From assembly GCF_000695685.1 (NCBI RefSeq), contig NZ_JFFR01000033.1, positions 310,001-374,000 on the forward strand: a stretch of DNA of 64,000 nucleotides, in the 5' to 3' direction. Under the pieces are notes generated by a model. It did not search any database. It saw only the letters and a program-made list of their open reading frames with translations, and was not told where the DNA came from. This document shows, piece by piece, positions 16,072-25,677 of the stretch (positions are counted from its first letter, which is position 1; the number at the start of each line of letters is the position of its first letter). Source of the DNA: Vibrio fortis (GTDB taxonomy: Bacteria > Pseudomonadota > Gammaproteobacteria > Enterobacterales > Vibrionaceae). The translations under genes were made by a program, and so were the position numbers.

Positions 16072-18186
16072 TCAGCTAACTGCTCTCACTTTCCCTTGTT
16101 TAAGGTCAGACAGTACTTTGGCTTTTGGTCCATCGGCAATGATGCAGCCTTTCTCCATTACAATCACACGGTCTACAACATCTAACATCGACGTCTTGTG
16201 AGTGATAAGGATAAGTGTCTCGCTCGGCAGCAACTGATTAAGTTGGTGCTTGATGTGCATCTCTGAGCGGTTATCCATCGCACTGGTTGGCTCATCCATC
16301 AACAGCACAGGAGGGCGGCCTAGGAAAGCGCGAGCGATAGCCACAGCTTGACGTTGGCCACCTGACAGCAATCCGCCACCTTCACCAACTTGGCGCTCTA
16401 AGCCAGCAGGATCTTGCTGAGTGAAGTTCGTTACACCTGCTCGGTTGGCTGCGTCCATCACATCGCGATCATCCACTAACGGACGGCCTAGAGTGATATT
16501 GTCACGAACAGAACCGTAGAAGAGGTTACTGTCTTGTGGAACACAGCCTATATTGCGACGTACGTCGACGTGATGCAGTTGCTCCATATCGGTATCATCA
16601 ATGCGTACATGGCCCTCTGTAGGCTTGTATAGGCCCATAATGAGGCGCTCTAGTGTTGTCTTGCCTGAGCCAATACGGCCAATGATGGCAACTTTCTCAC
16701 CCGGAGTAATCGTCAGGCTGAGGTCGCGCACTGATGCAATTGGTGAATCAGGGTAATGGAAAGTCACTTTATCCAGTGCAATGTGGCCTTGAATGATTGG
16801 GCGGTGGATGTAGCGTTTACCTTCTTCTTGCTCATCAGGCATATCCATAACCTGCTCGATCAACGTCATCGATGATTTGGCTTGGTTGTAGCGAGTAGAA
16901 AGAATAGAAAGCTGAACTAGTGGGCCAATCGCACGACCACTCAACATGGTTGCCGCAATCAAACCACCCATGGTGAGATCGCCTTCGGCAATCAAGTACA
17001 CACCAAAGATGATCATTCCCACGTTAGTACTTTGTTGAACAAACCCGGCTGTATTCTGAATACTGTCAGTAATTCTGCGGCTCTTAATATTCCAGTTTGC
17101 CATGTGCGCTACCGCTTCTTCCCAGCGGAATTGAAACTGACTTTGCGCACTGAAGAGCTTAACCGTTTCTAAACCAGCCAAGCTTTCGATAAGGTTCGCG
17201 TACTTCTGTGAAGCAAGACGAGAGCCTTCTTCGATGGTCCGGCGCAGAGGCCCTTGAATTATGATTGCGTAGATAACCAGAATCACGACACCGACAATCG
17301 GTACATACACCAGATCACCAGCCATCAACCAAATCAGAGTTAGGAACAGAATCGCGAAAGGGAGATCAATCAGAGAGCCAATCGTAGCGGAAGTGAAAAA
17401 CTCTCGGATTGATTCGAACTCTTGTAAGTTCTTGGCGAAAGCACCAACTGAGGCAGGTTTCGCTTCCATACGAATCCCGAGAACCTTACTAAATAGCTTC
17501 GAAGAGATCAGGATGTCAGACTTTTTACCGGCAATGTCGATGAAGTAGCTGCGCATTAATTTGAGCAGTAGGTCGAAAATGAACACCACAAAGATGCCGC
17601 TTGCCAATACCCACAGCGTCTCAAAGGCGAGGTTGGGCACCACTTTGTCATACACCAAGCGCGTAAACATCGGTGCAGCAATCGCGAACAGGTTGATTAG
17701 AATCGAGGCGATCAACACATCACGGTAGATCTTTTTCGACTCCCAGATGGTGCCCCAGAACCAGTGACCGTGGCGCGTTTTCAGAATCTCTGGCGAGCGT
17801 TCATCGTAACGGAACTGTTTTTTTACTAAGAAGTAGCGACCAATAAACTGTGCTTTCAGCTCTTCCAACGGAATGAGAATCGGCACCATGCCACTTTCAG
17901 CGGTAATGATCTCCGCTTCTTGTTTCTGAAAGTCAATTCGGTTGAGAACACACGCTTCACCCTGCTTGAGTAGCAGCACTGCTGGGAGGATAAGTTCTGG
18001 AATACTCTCGAGGTTTGCGCGGTTCTCTTTGGCAACTAACCCTGCACGCTCTGCTGAACGAGGAAACAAGAAAGGGGTGAGTTTACCATCTGCAAGAGGC
18101 AGCCCATTGACGAGCGCCTCTGGGGAGTTTGCTAGACCGTAGTATCGGCTGACGTATATCAGCGAATTCAGTAATGGATCTTGCAT
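16072..18186 (-). CDS. lapB: LapB-like type I secretion ABC transporter (704 aa)
   Basis: An N-terminal C39-peptidase-like domain lacks the catalytic Cys (residues 1-130, starting MQDPLLNSLIYVSRYYGL), as in transporters of RTX/BapA-type adhesins. About five to six membrane segments follow (150-420). The ATPase has Walker A IGRIGSGKTT, signature LLSGGQRQAV and Walker B VLLMDEPTSAMD. It would export a large adhesin through the inner membrane with the HlyD-family partner at 20852. It is last in the lapC-lapG-lapD-lapB operon, with AAGGTGG before ATG at 18186. No outer membrane TolC/LapE gene and no adhesin gene lie in the window. Confidence 0.9.
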   Translation of the reverse strand: MQDPLLNSLIYVSRYYGLANSPEALVNGLPLADGKLTPFLFPRSAERAGLVAKENRANLESIPELILPAVLLLKQGEACVLNRIDFQKQEAEIITAESGMVPILIPLEELKAQFIGRYFLVKKQFRYDERSPEILKTRHGHWFWGTIWESKKIYRDVLIASILINLFAIAAPMFTRLVYDKVVPNLAFETLWVLASGIFVVFIFDLLLKLMRSYFIDIAGKKSDILISSKLFSKVLGIRMEAKPASVGAFAKNLQEFESIREFFTSATIGSLIDLPFAILFLTLIWLMAGDLVYVPIVGVVILVIYAIIIQGPLRRTIEEGSRLASQKYANLIESLAGLETVKLFSAQSQFQFRWEEAVAHMANWNIKSRRITDSIQNTAGFVQQSTNVGMIIFGVYLIAEGDLTMGGLIAATMLSGRAIGPLVQLSILSTRYNQAKSSMTLIEQVMDMPDEQEEGKRYIHRPIIQGHIALDKVTFHYPDSPIASVRDLSLTITPGEKVAIIGRIGSGKTTLERLIMGLYKPTEGHVRIDDTDMEQLHHVDVRRNIGCVPQDSNLFYGSVRDNITLGRPLVDDRDVMDAANRAGVTNFTQQDPAGLERQVGEGGGLLSGGQRQAVAIARAFLGRPPVLLMDEPTSAMDNRSEMHIKHQLNQLLPSETLILITHKTSMLDVVDRVIVMEKGCIIADGPKAKVLSDLKQGKVRAVS

Positions 18187-18201
18187 TAAATAACCACCTT
18201 A

Positions 18202-20112
18202 CTACTTATCAACGATGAAGCCTTGGAACACTTCAACGTAGTTGTCTGACAATGTATCGAGCTGCGTTTGAGTCTCGATACGCGAGGCGATGGTGGTGAT
18301 ACCCAAGTTATGTGCAGTTCTAGAGATCGACGTTAGAGTGAATTTCTGTTTCTCATCATCCAAGTTGTGGGTGTAGAGGTAGTCCAACTTAACGTAACCT
18401 GGGCGGAACTCATTAATGTATTCCAAAGACTGGAAGTTACGACCGTAATTATCAACACCAAATACTGCGTTGGTGTTACGTATTGCGGTACACAGTAGTG
18501 CCGTGTAGTGCGGTTCATTAACGAAGCAGTTCTCAGGGATTTCAAAGTGCAGCATGTCACAGATAGATGCGTTTTTGCTTAGTGTCTCACCAACCCAGCG
18601 GATGAAGCTTGGTTCCGAGATACTGCTTGCTGAGATGTTGATAGCTACTGGCGTAGTGATCTCTTTAGCGTGTAGCTTCTCAATCATTTTCTCGATCACA
18701 TACTGATCAAGTTCATGGCTGGCGCCGAGTTGTTCAAGCGCAAATAGGTACTGAGCCGCGCTGTAGCGAACGCCATCTTTTTCAATCGCTGAGAACACCT
18801 CTTGGTGGAAGGTTTTACCGAAGCTGTTATTCGCTGCTTGCAGACGGAAGGTGAAGAGATCATTGATGATTGCTTCTTCAACCAGTGTACGCCACTGCTG
18901 TTTACCCATCACAGCGCCGTGATCATCGGCGGTAATGTAGCCGTAGCTCATTTCACGGTTCGCTTTTGCTACAGAGAGCGCGTTATCCACCAGCGACATG
19001 ATTTCTGTGCTGGTCTTGCTTTGGCTACTGTGAGTCACACCAAGTGAAATGTTAGCGCGAGCTGTCCCAGTTGGATCGGAGCCCAACCCTTGAACACAGT
19101 TAACAATGCTGTCTGCGATGAGTTTGAGTTCGCTTTCATCGATATTTGGCAAGATAAAGCCGAACTCATCTTTTGAAATACGAGCCATGGTTAGATCTGG
19201 TGATGAGATAGAGGCTTGTAAGTGCTCTGCTAAGTCGTGGACAAGTGCATCGCCCTCTTGGTAACCCTTATCATCGTATTCGTCAGCAATGAACTGTGCT
19301 TGCAGAACCGCTAAGCCACCGACGCTGGACTCCGCCAACCATTGATTGAGTTGAGACATGTAGTAAGCACGGTTGCCGAGTTGTGATACTGGGTCGATGT
19401 AGGCACGTTCACGCAGGCGCTGAGCTTCTTGAGCTTGATTCTTAAAGGCTTGTTCAACTTGCGTCGACATATGGTTAATACCATCAACCACTAAGATCAG
19501 ATCCTTTGTTTTCGGGCGAGCAAGGGGTTCGCCAAATTGGTTCTTCGCAATCTGGTTCATTTTGGCGATGATCAAGTCGAGTGGTTTCAACGATCGTTTT
19601 ACGATCCATGAAATGGCCAATAAGCCAATCACAAAAATAAGAGCAAAGACGGTTGCTAGGCGAGTAAAAGATTGCCAAAGCTGCGAGTAGGCTGGGCCTG
19701 GGTGGCTAACAATTTCCACTTCGGCCAACTGCATCCAACCACTAGTGATAACACGACGATCATGGATTGGTTCAAACAGGTCGAGCGAAGTAAACCAGCT
19801 AGGTACAGTGCTCGGTTTTACCGGGTATGAACGCAGGATGTCGTCGCCACTATCAAGGAAGATGAGCCTTACGACCGAATAGGAGCTGCCATCAAACAAT
19901 GCATTGATGACCGACTCAACCGCGATTGGGTCTTTGTCCTCTAGGTAAGGAGCTAGCGCTAAACCAACGGTATTGATGGTATTGCTTACCTCTGAGCGCT
20001 GCTGCGCTTCTAGGTGGCCTCGAGTGGTATTAAATTCGATCATAAATACTGACGTCATCAGTAATATAAAGACCGCTACCATCCCGACTACAAGCTGTTT
20101 ATATAAAGTCAT
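18202..20112 (-). CDS. lapD: LapD-like c-di-GMP receptor, degenerate GGDEF-EAL (636 aa)
   Basis: An N-terminal membrane helix (6-26) is followed by a periplasmic LapD/MoxY-type domain (27-150, with SGWMQLAEVEI holding the conserved Trp region used to bind LapG), a second helix (150-172) and a HAMP. The GGDEF domain has its signature degraded to ISKDEF, and the EAL domain lacks the EAL motif (HQEVFSAIE in its place). It should therefore bind c-di-GMP without making or breaking it. The known model is that at high c-di-GMP LapD sequesters the LapG protease, keeping adhesin on the surface. It sits 5 bp after lapG. Confidence 0.92.
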   Translation of the reverse strand: MTLYKQLVVGMVAVFILLMTSVFMIEFNTTRGHLEAQQRSEVSNTINTVGLALAPYLEDKDPIAVESVINALFDGSSYSVVRLIFLDSGDDILRSYPVKPSTVPSWFTSLDLFEPIHDRRVITSGWMQLAEVEIVSHPGPAYSQLWQSFTRLATVFALIFVIGLLAISWIVKRSLKPLDLIIAKMNQIAKNQFGEPLARPKTKDLILVVDGINHMSTQVEQAFKNQAQEAQRLRERAYIDPVSQLGNRAYYMSQLNQWLAESSVGGLAVLQAQFIADEYDDKGYQEGDALVHDLAEHLQASISSPDLTMARISKDEFGFILPNIDESELKLIADSIVNCVQGLGSDPTGTARANISLGVTHSSQSKTSTEIMSLVDNALSVAKANREMSYGYITADDHGAVMGKQQWRTLVEEAIINDLFTFRLQAANNSFGKTFHQEVFSAIEKDGVRYSAAQYLFALEQLGASHELDQYVIEKMIEKLHAKEITTPVAINISASSISEPSFIRWVGETLSKNASICDMLHFEIPENCFVNEPHYTALLCTAIRNTNAVFGVDNYGRNFQSLEYINEFRPGYVKLDYLYTHNLDDEKQKFTLTSISRTAHNLGITTIASRIETQTQLDTLSDNYVEVFQGFIVDK

Positions 20113-20117
20113 TGTAC

Positions 20118-20789
20118 CTACTCATCGTAATTGATAATGGGTTTGTTTAATTTTAGAGAGCGCTCGCGTGAACGAAGATCGTTCCACAAGCTCAATCTGG
20201 ATGATTTACCTGCAAGCTGTCCGTTTCCTGCTGAAGACTTCATTAGCCATAGGTTCTTACCGTTAAAACTGTATATCGGCAGCAAGTCTCTGCGAGTTGA
20301 CGCTCGTTTAATCTCTGGATTCAAGTTATCCAAAATGACGGGTTCTGCGCTGGGCGTGGAGTAGTAAGCCAGTACCATGTGGAACTGATTCAGCTCCAAC
20401 GCTTTTACGTAGACCAGTCTCAATTTTTTGTCGGGTACACCGAGTTCCAGTAGCGAAAAGTATTTAGCGATGGTGAAGTCTTCACAGTCGCCTGCATTAC
20501 TTCCTAGAAACTCGAGTGGTGTAGCCCAGTAGTCTTTTTTACCCCACAGCACGATATCGTCGACGAAGTAGAGTTGGTTGAAGAATCGATTTACCGACTC
20601 CAATTTTTGCGTTTCACTCTGAGTGCTGAACTGGTCGATATTCGATCGCCATGTCTCCACGCGTTTAGCGGCCCTTTGACCATAGGTTTCAGAGACCGCA
20701 CTCACCCAACGCTGCTCAGTTGTGTTCAGTGCAAATGATGCACAAGACGATATCAATGCCAGCAACGCAACTGCGGAACGAATCTTCAT
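20118..20789 (-). CDS. lapG: LapG-like periplasmic cysteine protease (223 aa)
   Basis: A signal peptide (MKIRSAVALLALISSCASF) is followed by the bacterial transglutaminase-like cysteine proteinase domain. The catalytic triad is visible: Cys in NAGDCEDFTIAKYF, His in NQFHMVLAYY, Asp in VILDNLNPEI. LapG cleaves the N-terminal retention module of LapA/BapA-type adhesins and releases cells from biofilms; calcium is needed in known members. I start at ATG 20789; a TTG two codons upstream (20795) is also possible. It lies between lapC and lapD in one operon. Confidence 0.92.
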   Translation of the reverse strand: MKIRSAVALLALISSCASFALNTTEQRWVSAVSETYGQRAAKRVETWRSNIDQFSTQSETQKLESVNRFFNQLYFVDDIVLWGKKDYWATPLEFLGSNAGDCEDFTIAKYFSLLELGVPDKKLRLVYVKALELNQFHMVLAYYSTPSAEPVILDNLNPEIKRASTRRDLLPIYSFNGKNLWLMKSSAGNGQLAGKSSRLSLWNDLRSRERSLKLNKPIINYDE

Positions 20790-20851
20790 TGGCAAACTGC
20801 CTTGTTGCTGTGGCAGTTATCTGTGTAGAAAGGGGAAAACATCATTCACCC

Positions 20852-22243
20852 TTACTCTTTCAATGCGTTGTTTTGAGCGCTAAGTATCGGCTTTAACATG
20901 TAATCTAGAACGGTTCTCTTACCCGTAATAATGTCAACCGATGCTGTCATGCCCGGAATGATTGGCAGCTCTTCGTTGTGCCCAAAGCTGTACTTTTCGG
21001 TGCGCACACGCACGATGTAAAAGCTGTTACCTTCTTCATCTTGAGTCGTATCGGCACTGATGTGCTCCAACACGCCCTCTAGACCACCATACTTGGTGAA
21101 GTCATAAGCACTGAACTTAACAATGGCTGGTAGCTCTGGACGTAAAAAGGCGATGTCTTGTGGCGCAATCTTGGCTTCCACAAGCAACGAATCTTCGGTG
21201 GGTACAATCTCAACAATATCCATACCTGGTTGGATAACACCGCCAACGGTATTGATGCCTAAGGTTTTGACGGTACCTGTCACAGGGGAGATAACCACGG
21301 TTCGATTGACTCGGTCTTCCAAGCCAACGGCTGACTCAGTAAGAGCTGAGAGCTTATCTTGAGCTTGATTAAGCTTCTCTTGCTGTTCTGAACGGAATTT
21401 AAGTGCCGCATCAACGCGGCTGAGCATAGACTCTTTGATCGCCGAGCGTAGTACAGGGATTTTTAGCTCGCTAGAGGTCAGCTCACGACGCGTATCGTTC
21501 ACTTGTCTCTGCAGTTTAAGAAGCTCGATACGCGGTACCACACCCTCATCAGCAAGCGGTTTGGTGATATCCAGCTCTTTGCGAGCAAAATTGTAGCTTT
21601 GGCGCAGGTTATCGACGCGGGCTCTCACCTCTACCAAGTCTTGCTGCTTCTGTTCAACTTGTTGTTCAAAAACAGAGAGTTGGTTACGAAGATTATTAAG
21701 GTCTTGGCGGTATTCGGCTTTCTGGCGCTGAATCAGATTAGGCTGTCGCTCAATAAACTGTGGTGGGAATGCCAGTTTGCCGTAGTTGAGTGTGACGCTC
21801 TGTTGCCAATTGTCGACAGAGAAGTTTTCGTCAATCACCACACTGGTCAAAGACGCAGAAAGCATTAGTACGCTTGCAGTCAGGTTGGCCACTTGTTGTT
21901 CGCGTTCGCGGAAGTCTGAACGGAAACGAGTATCATCGATAAGGAGCAGTTGCTGGCCTTTTTGTACCTGTTGGCCTTCCTTTACAAGGATCTCTTTCAC
22001 CAAACCGCCTTCAAGGTTCTGGACTACTTGAATTTGAGAGGAGGGGATGACTTTGCCTTGGCCGACCGTGACTTTGTCAATCTCGGCCCAAGCCGCCCAT
22101 CCGATCGCAGCAACAAAGAATAGAACGATAACCCACAGCATGATACGCGCGCTGGTTGGCGTATTGAGTAGCAGTGCCGCTGTTTTATCATCGACGTACT
22201 CAAGTTCGGTATCGTTCAGCTTGTTGTAACTTTTTTGGCTCAT
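20852..22243 (-). CDS. lapC: LapC-like HlyD-family membrane fusion protein (463 aa)
   Basis: One N-terminal membrane helix (about residues 33-55), a lipoyl/barrel-sandwich segment (TVGQGKVIPSSQIQVVQNLEG), a long coiled-coil hairpin (about 120-300) and the C-terminal HlyD beta-barrel (IVPTEDSLLVEAKI) are present. This is the periplasmic adaptor of a type I secretion system, linking lapB to a TolC-like channel. AAGGATTGTT precedes ATG at 22243; an upstream in-frame start at 22273 lacks a ribosome site. It is first in the lap operon. Confidence 0.9.
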   Translation of the reverse strand: MSQKSYNKLNDTELEYVDDKTAALLLNTPTSARIMLWVIVLFFVAAIGWAAWAEIDKVTVGQGKVIPSSQIQVVQNLEGGLVKEILVKEGQQVQKGQQLLLIDDTRFRSDFREREQQVANLTASVLMLSASLTSVVIDENFSVDNWQQSVTLNYGKLAFPPQFIERQPNLIQRQKAEYRQDLNNLRNQLSVFEQQVEQKQQDLVEVRARVDNLRQSYNFARKELDITKPLADEGVVPRIELLKLQRQVNDTRRELTSSELKIPVLRSAIKESMLSRVDAALKFRSEQQEKLNQAQDKLSALTESAVGLEDRVNRTVVISPVTGTVKTLGINTVGGVIQPGMDIVEIVPTEDSLLVEAKIAPQDIAFLRPELPAIVKFSAYDFTKYGGLEGVLEHISADTTQDEEGNSFYIVRVRTEKYSFGHNEELPIIPGMTASVDIITGKRTVLDYMLKPILSAQNNALKE

Positions 22244-22354
22244 AACAATCCTTGTCTGCGAAATTTGGTGCAAGCCTATTGAGTGTATTCTTAGTTTTAA
22301 GAAATGTTAAGATCTTGTTCCCATAAAGCGTTGTATTTATAAATGTTTAATCAC

Positions 22355-23653
22355 TCATCGGTTTTTGAAATCTGTTTTATCTAGTTGGTGCTTACGCAGT
22401 TTGTCGTAAAGCGTTTTACGAGAGACTTGAAGCTCTTGTTGAACCTCTTTGAGCATGCCTTGATGACGATGTAAGGCTTCTATCAAAATGATTTGCTCAA
22501 AGTTGTCGGTACGTTCGCTAAGTGAGAGCTGTTTAATTGTCGTATCGGACGCCCCTTCATCTTCGCTACTTTTATCTTGTTCCTGATCCTCAGGCTGCTT
22601 TGCTTGTGTGAGCACTCTAAGCTCCGCTTCTTGGCGCAGTTGACGCAAGTTCTCAGGCCAAGGCTTGGCGACTAGCCTCTCTACATCATGTTTGGTGATG
22701 ATTGGGGGAGGCAATTGATATCGACTTGCCGCACCTCGCGCGAAATGTTTAAACAGCGAACCAATGTCTTCGGGTCTTTTTACTAGTGGTAGCAGCTCAA
22801 ACTGACGAAACTCCCCTTTAATTGTAGCGGGTACAGTCGTGGATGCGATAATGATACAGGTTGCATTTGAATTGCACTCGTTTTCATGAAGCAGCGTTGA
22901 CTTTACTTGCTTAAACCACTCCCATTGCTGAGACATTAATACTTCTGTTTCATGTATATAGAGAGTGCCTCCACGGTGCTTAATGCAAAGTTGCTTGAGG
23001 AACTCGCAAAAAGTTTCTTGATCCGATTTAGGTAGGTTGAACGCGGCGACAGGGTAGAGTTCCCCTCTCTGGTGACTGTGTAAATCGTGAGTGTATTGCG
23101 CAGTAATTCGTTTACCTGTTCCGATGTCGCCTTTGAGAATGATCATCGGGTCCTTGCGGATGTCGAGAGTGATTAAATCTCGTCTTAACGCTACCATCGA
23201 TGGGGACTGGCCAATCAGCTTAGGCCCAACATGCGTCTGCATCGCCAGCTCTTTACGCAGTAGGTTATTCTCTTCAACCAGAGCTAATTTGTCTGCGGCT
23301 TTGTGAACCGCAGCCATTAAAGCGTCCACAACGAATGGTTTTTCAAGAAAATCACAAGCGCCCACCTTCATTGCGGTAACTGCTGTTTGAACGTCGCCGT
23401 GACCCGTTAATACAATCACTTGAAAGTGCGGATTGTGTTTTAAGAGTTGTTCGGTGAATTGAATACCGTCCATCACCGGCATATGTATATCGGTGATGAC
23501 GACGCCCGCTTGGGTTAATGGGATTTGCTTTAGCGCTTCTACAGCGTTGGGAAAACAGCGAATTTCAATGCCTTCAATGAGCATTGCTTGTTCTACGGAA
23601 TCTCGAATCGCAGGTTCGTCGTCAATAAAATAGAGTGCAGGCATGGTTGTCAA
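22355..23653 (-). CDS. DctD-like response regulator with degenerate AAA+ domain (432 aa)
   Basis: The receiver domain is intact (IDDEP acidic pair, phospho-Asp in VVITDIHMPVMDG, Lys in FLEKPF). The AAA+ domain is eroded. Walker A is GDIGTGKRI, the sigma-54-contacting GAFTGA loop is missing (the region reads PVAAFNLPKSDQETFCEF), and Walker B reads GGTLYIHETE instead of GGTLFLDEIE. A Gln/Glu/Asp-rich linker precedes an intact Fis-type HTH (LQVSRKTLYDKLRKHQL). It may bind DNA and dimerise without activating sigma-54 polymerase. AAGGA sits 8 bases before TTG 23653; an in-frame ATG at 23644 is the alternative. It pairs with the kinase 40 bp upstream. Confidence 0.85.
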   Translation of the reverse strand: MTTMPALYFIDDEPAIRDSVEQAMLIEGIEIRCFPNAVEALKQIPLTQAGVVITDIHMPVMDGIQFTEQLLKHNPHFQVIVLTGHGDVQTAVTAMKVGACDFLEKPFVVDALMAAVHKAADKLALVEENNLLRKELAMQTHVGPKLIGQSPSMVALRRDLITLDIRKDPMIILKGDIGTGKRITAQYTHDLHSHQRGELYPVAAFNLPKSDQETFCEFLKQLCIKHRGGTLYIHETEVLMSQQWEWFKQVKSTLLHENECNSNATCIIIASTTVPATIKGEFRQFELLPLVKRPEDIGSLFKHFARGAASRYQLPPPIITKHDVERLVAKPWPENLRQLRQEAELRVLTQAKQPEDQEQDKSSEDEGASDTTIKQLSLSERTDNFEQIILIEALHRHQGMLKEVQQELQVSRKTLYDKLRKHQLDKTDFKNR

Positions 23654-23692
23654 AGCGACATTCCTTGTTATCAGTCATTATCATCAGCACGC

Positions 23693-25510
23693 TTAATCAG
23701 TGCTTGAGGTGTTATTGCATGCGTTGTGCAAGGGAATTCTTAGTGAGAATACCATGCCACAAGGCTCGCGCCGCGTTGCGGTGATCGTGCCGTGATACGC
23801 TTCAATAATCCGCTTTGAGATCGATAGGCCAAGCCCTAGTCCCTCCGGCTTGGTTGTGAAGAAGGGATCAAAGAGTTGAGGTAGCTTTGATTCTGGTAGG
23901 CCGACGCCGTTGTCCCAAATATCCAGGACACAGGCTTCAGATTCCAACCGCCAATCTAGGCCAATCTGAGGGCTAGGTTGCTGGTGTAGCGCTTGGGCGG
24001 CGTTGTGGATTAAATTCACCAACACCTGCTCCAACTCAGTCGGATGAATCGCGATCTGGATATCGTCACTGATCGGGGTCATGCGCAGCGTAATGCCGTG
24101 TTTAATCAGCAGTGCACTTAAGATTCCCGTGGCGTTGTTGACCGCTTGGTGAAGGTTGGCGGTATGATTCTCTTGCTTGGTCACCTTACGGGTGAAGACT
24201 TTTAAACGGGCAATGATGTCGGTGATGGATAGGTTAAGCGCTAGCATCTTTTCTAAGTTGCCTTTCACCATATCATGGCGCCCCATTTCAAGTAGCTTGA
24301 GGCTGTTTTCGCTGTAAGTTCTCAAGGCGGCTAGCGGTTGATTGATCTCGTGGTTGATGCTCGCGGAGAGTTCGCCCAATACCGCGAGCTTCGCCGTTTG
24401 TGTCAGTTCTTGTTCCGTCTGTTTGAGCTTACTTTGCGACTCTTGATACTGGTGTATAGTCTGTTGCAGCTGTTGGTTTGATTGTTGTAGATAAAGAGTT
24501 CGTTTGTTAACTGTCTCTTCTAGCTTATGGTTGAGCGTAGTCAGCGCGACTTTAGCTTTGTAGGTTTGACGCCATGACCAAGCGATCAACAGTACTAGGC
24601 TATATATAACCAAGAATATCACGTCGATCTGCATGACTTTTTTCATCTCTGTGTCGCGACCTTTAAGCGCGACGACTTGGTACTGCTGACTACTGGCGGC
24701 AGCAGGGTAGATGTTAAATGCACCCATCCTGCTTAATTTCTCACTCGGCAAAGCGTTGTCGGCTTGTGGTAAATCGAGGAAGTCGTCAATCAATGTGATC
24801 TTATCTAACCCATACTGACGCTGTTCGGCAATCTGTTGTTGTTGAATCAGAGTGAGTGGTTGAAGAGAGTGATAGAGCCAGTGAGGCTGGCTTGATAAGA
24901 ACACCACTTGGTTGTTGTCGAGCACCACAATATCGAACCCATCACTGGTTAGGATCTCTTCGATGTTTTCTAGGCTTACTTTTACCGTTAATACGCCAAC
25001 AATCTCTTGCTTCACGTATAAAGGAGATGAGAGAAAGTAGCCGCGCACATTCGATCTTGCACCAAGCCCGACGTATTGCGAGCTGAGGCCGTTTATCGCC
25101 TGACTGAAGTAGGGACGAAACGCAAAGTTCTCACCAACAAAGGTTTTTGGATCTTGATAGTTGCTTGATGCGATCACGGTACCGCTATCGTCATGGATGT
25201 AGATCGTGTCGGCTAAGCTCTGGTTGGCCCACTCTTCTAACAACAGGTTGAGCTGCTGAGCCGAGGTCTGCTCTGAAAAGTACCCAAGGGTTCGAGGGTC
25301 GTGACTCAGGATTGCGGGCACCTGTTTGAATTTTGCGATCTCAGAGTCGAGCTGAAGATTGGCTTTGTTGGCGGCTTCTTGCAGCTGCTCACCAACCAGA
25401 CGTTGCTGATATTGCTCTGCCAATAAGTGAGTAGCAGCAAACCCCGCCGCACCCAATGACAGTGAAGCGATAACAAAAGGGGTGAAGAAACGGGATATTT
25501 TGTTGGCCAA
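23693..25510 (-). CDS. DctB-like sensor histidine kinase (about 605 aa)
   Basis: A first membrane helix (FFTPFVIASLSLGAAGF), a large periplasmic double-Cache/PAS-like sensor of about 270 residues (with DDSGTVIASSNYQDPKTFVGENF), a second helix (VIFLVIYSLVLLIAW) and a coiled coil lead to a HisKA box (LGELSASINHEINQPLAALRTY) and an HATPase domain (NLIHNAAQAL, DNGVGLP, GLGLGLSISKRI). The layout is that of DctB-type dicarboxylate or small-ligand sensors. Start uncertain: no ATG is in place, TTG at 25510 is just before the first helix, and the frame stays open to TTG 25606. It is divergent from pdxH. Confidence 0.88.
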   Translation of the reverse strand: MANKISRFFTPFVIASLSLGAAGFAATHLLAEQYQQRLVGEQLQEAANKANLQLDSEIAKFKQVPAILSHDPRTLGYFSEQTSAQQLNLLLEEWANQSLADTIYIHDDSGTVIASSNYQDPKTFVGENFAFRPYFSQAINGLSSQYVGLGARSNVRGYFLSSPLYVKQEIVGVLTVKVSLENIEEILTSDGFDIVVLDNNQVVFLSSQPHWLYHSLQPLTLIQQQQIAEQRQYGLDKITLIDDFLDLPQADNALPSEKLSRMGAFNIYPAAASSQQYQVVALKGRDTEMKKVMQIDVIFLVIYSLVLLIAWSWRQTYKAKVALTTLNHKLEETVNKRTLYLQQSNQQLQQTIHQYQESQSKLKQTEQELTQTAKLAVLGELSASINHEINQPLAALRTYSENSLKLLEMGRHDMVKGNLEKMLALNLSITDIIARLKVFTRKVTKQENHTANLHQAVNNATGILSALLIKHGITLRMTPISDDIQIAIHPTELEQVLVNLIHNAAQALHQQPSPQIGLDWRLESEACVLDIWDNGVGLPESKLPQLFDPFFTTKPEGLGLGLSISKRIIEAYHGTITATRREPCGMVFSLRIPLHNACNNTSSTD

Positions 25511-25677
25511 GGTGAACTCAGAGCAGGTTGAAAGTGTATATAGATTAGCAACATGGCTATCAAAGTACCGAGATCTTGTTAACACCGAATCCAAGAGATA
25601 GCACAATCGGCTACCACAGACTTGTATTTCCCTATGCGAAAGCGCAGAATCACAAAAAAATGAAAAGGAGCAACGAA

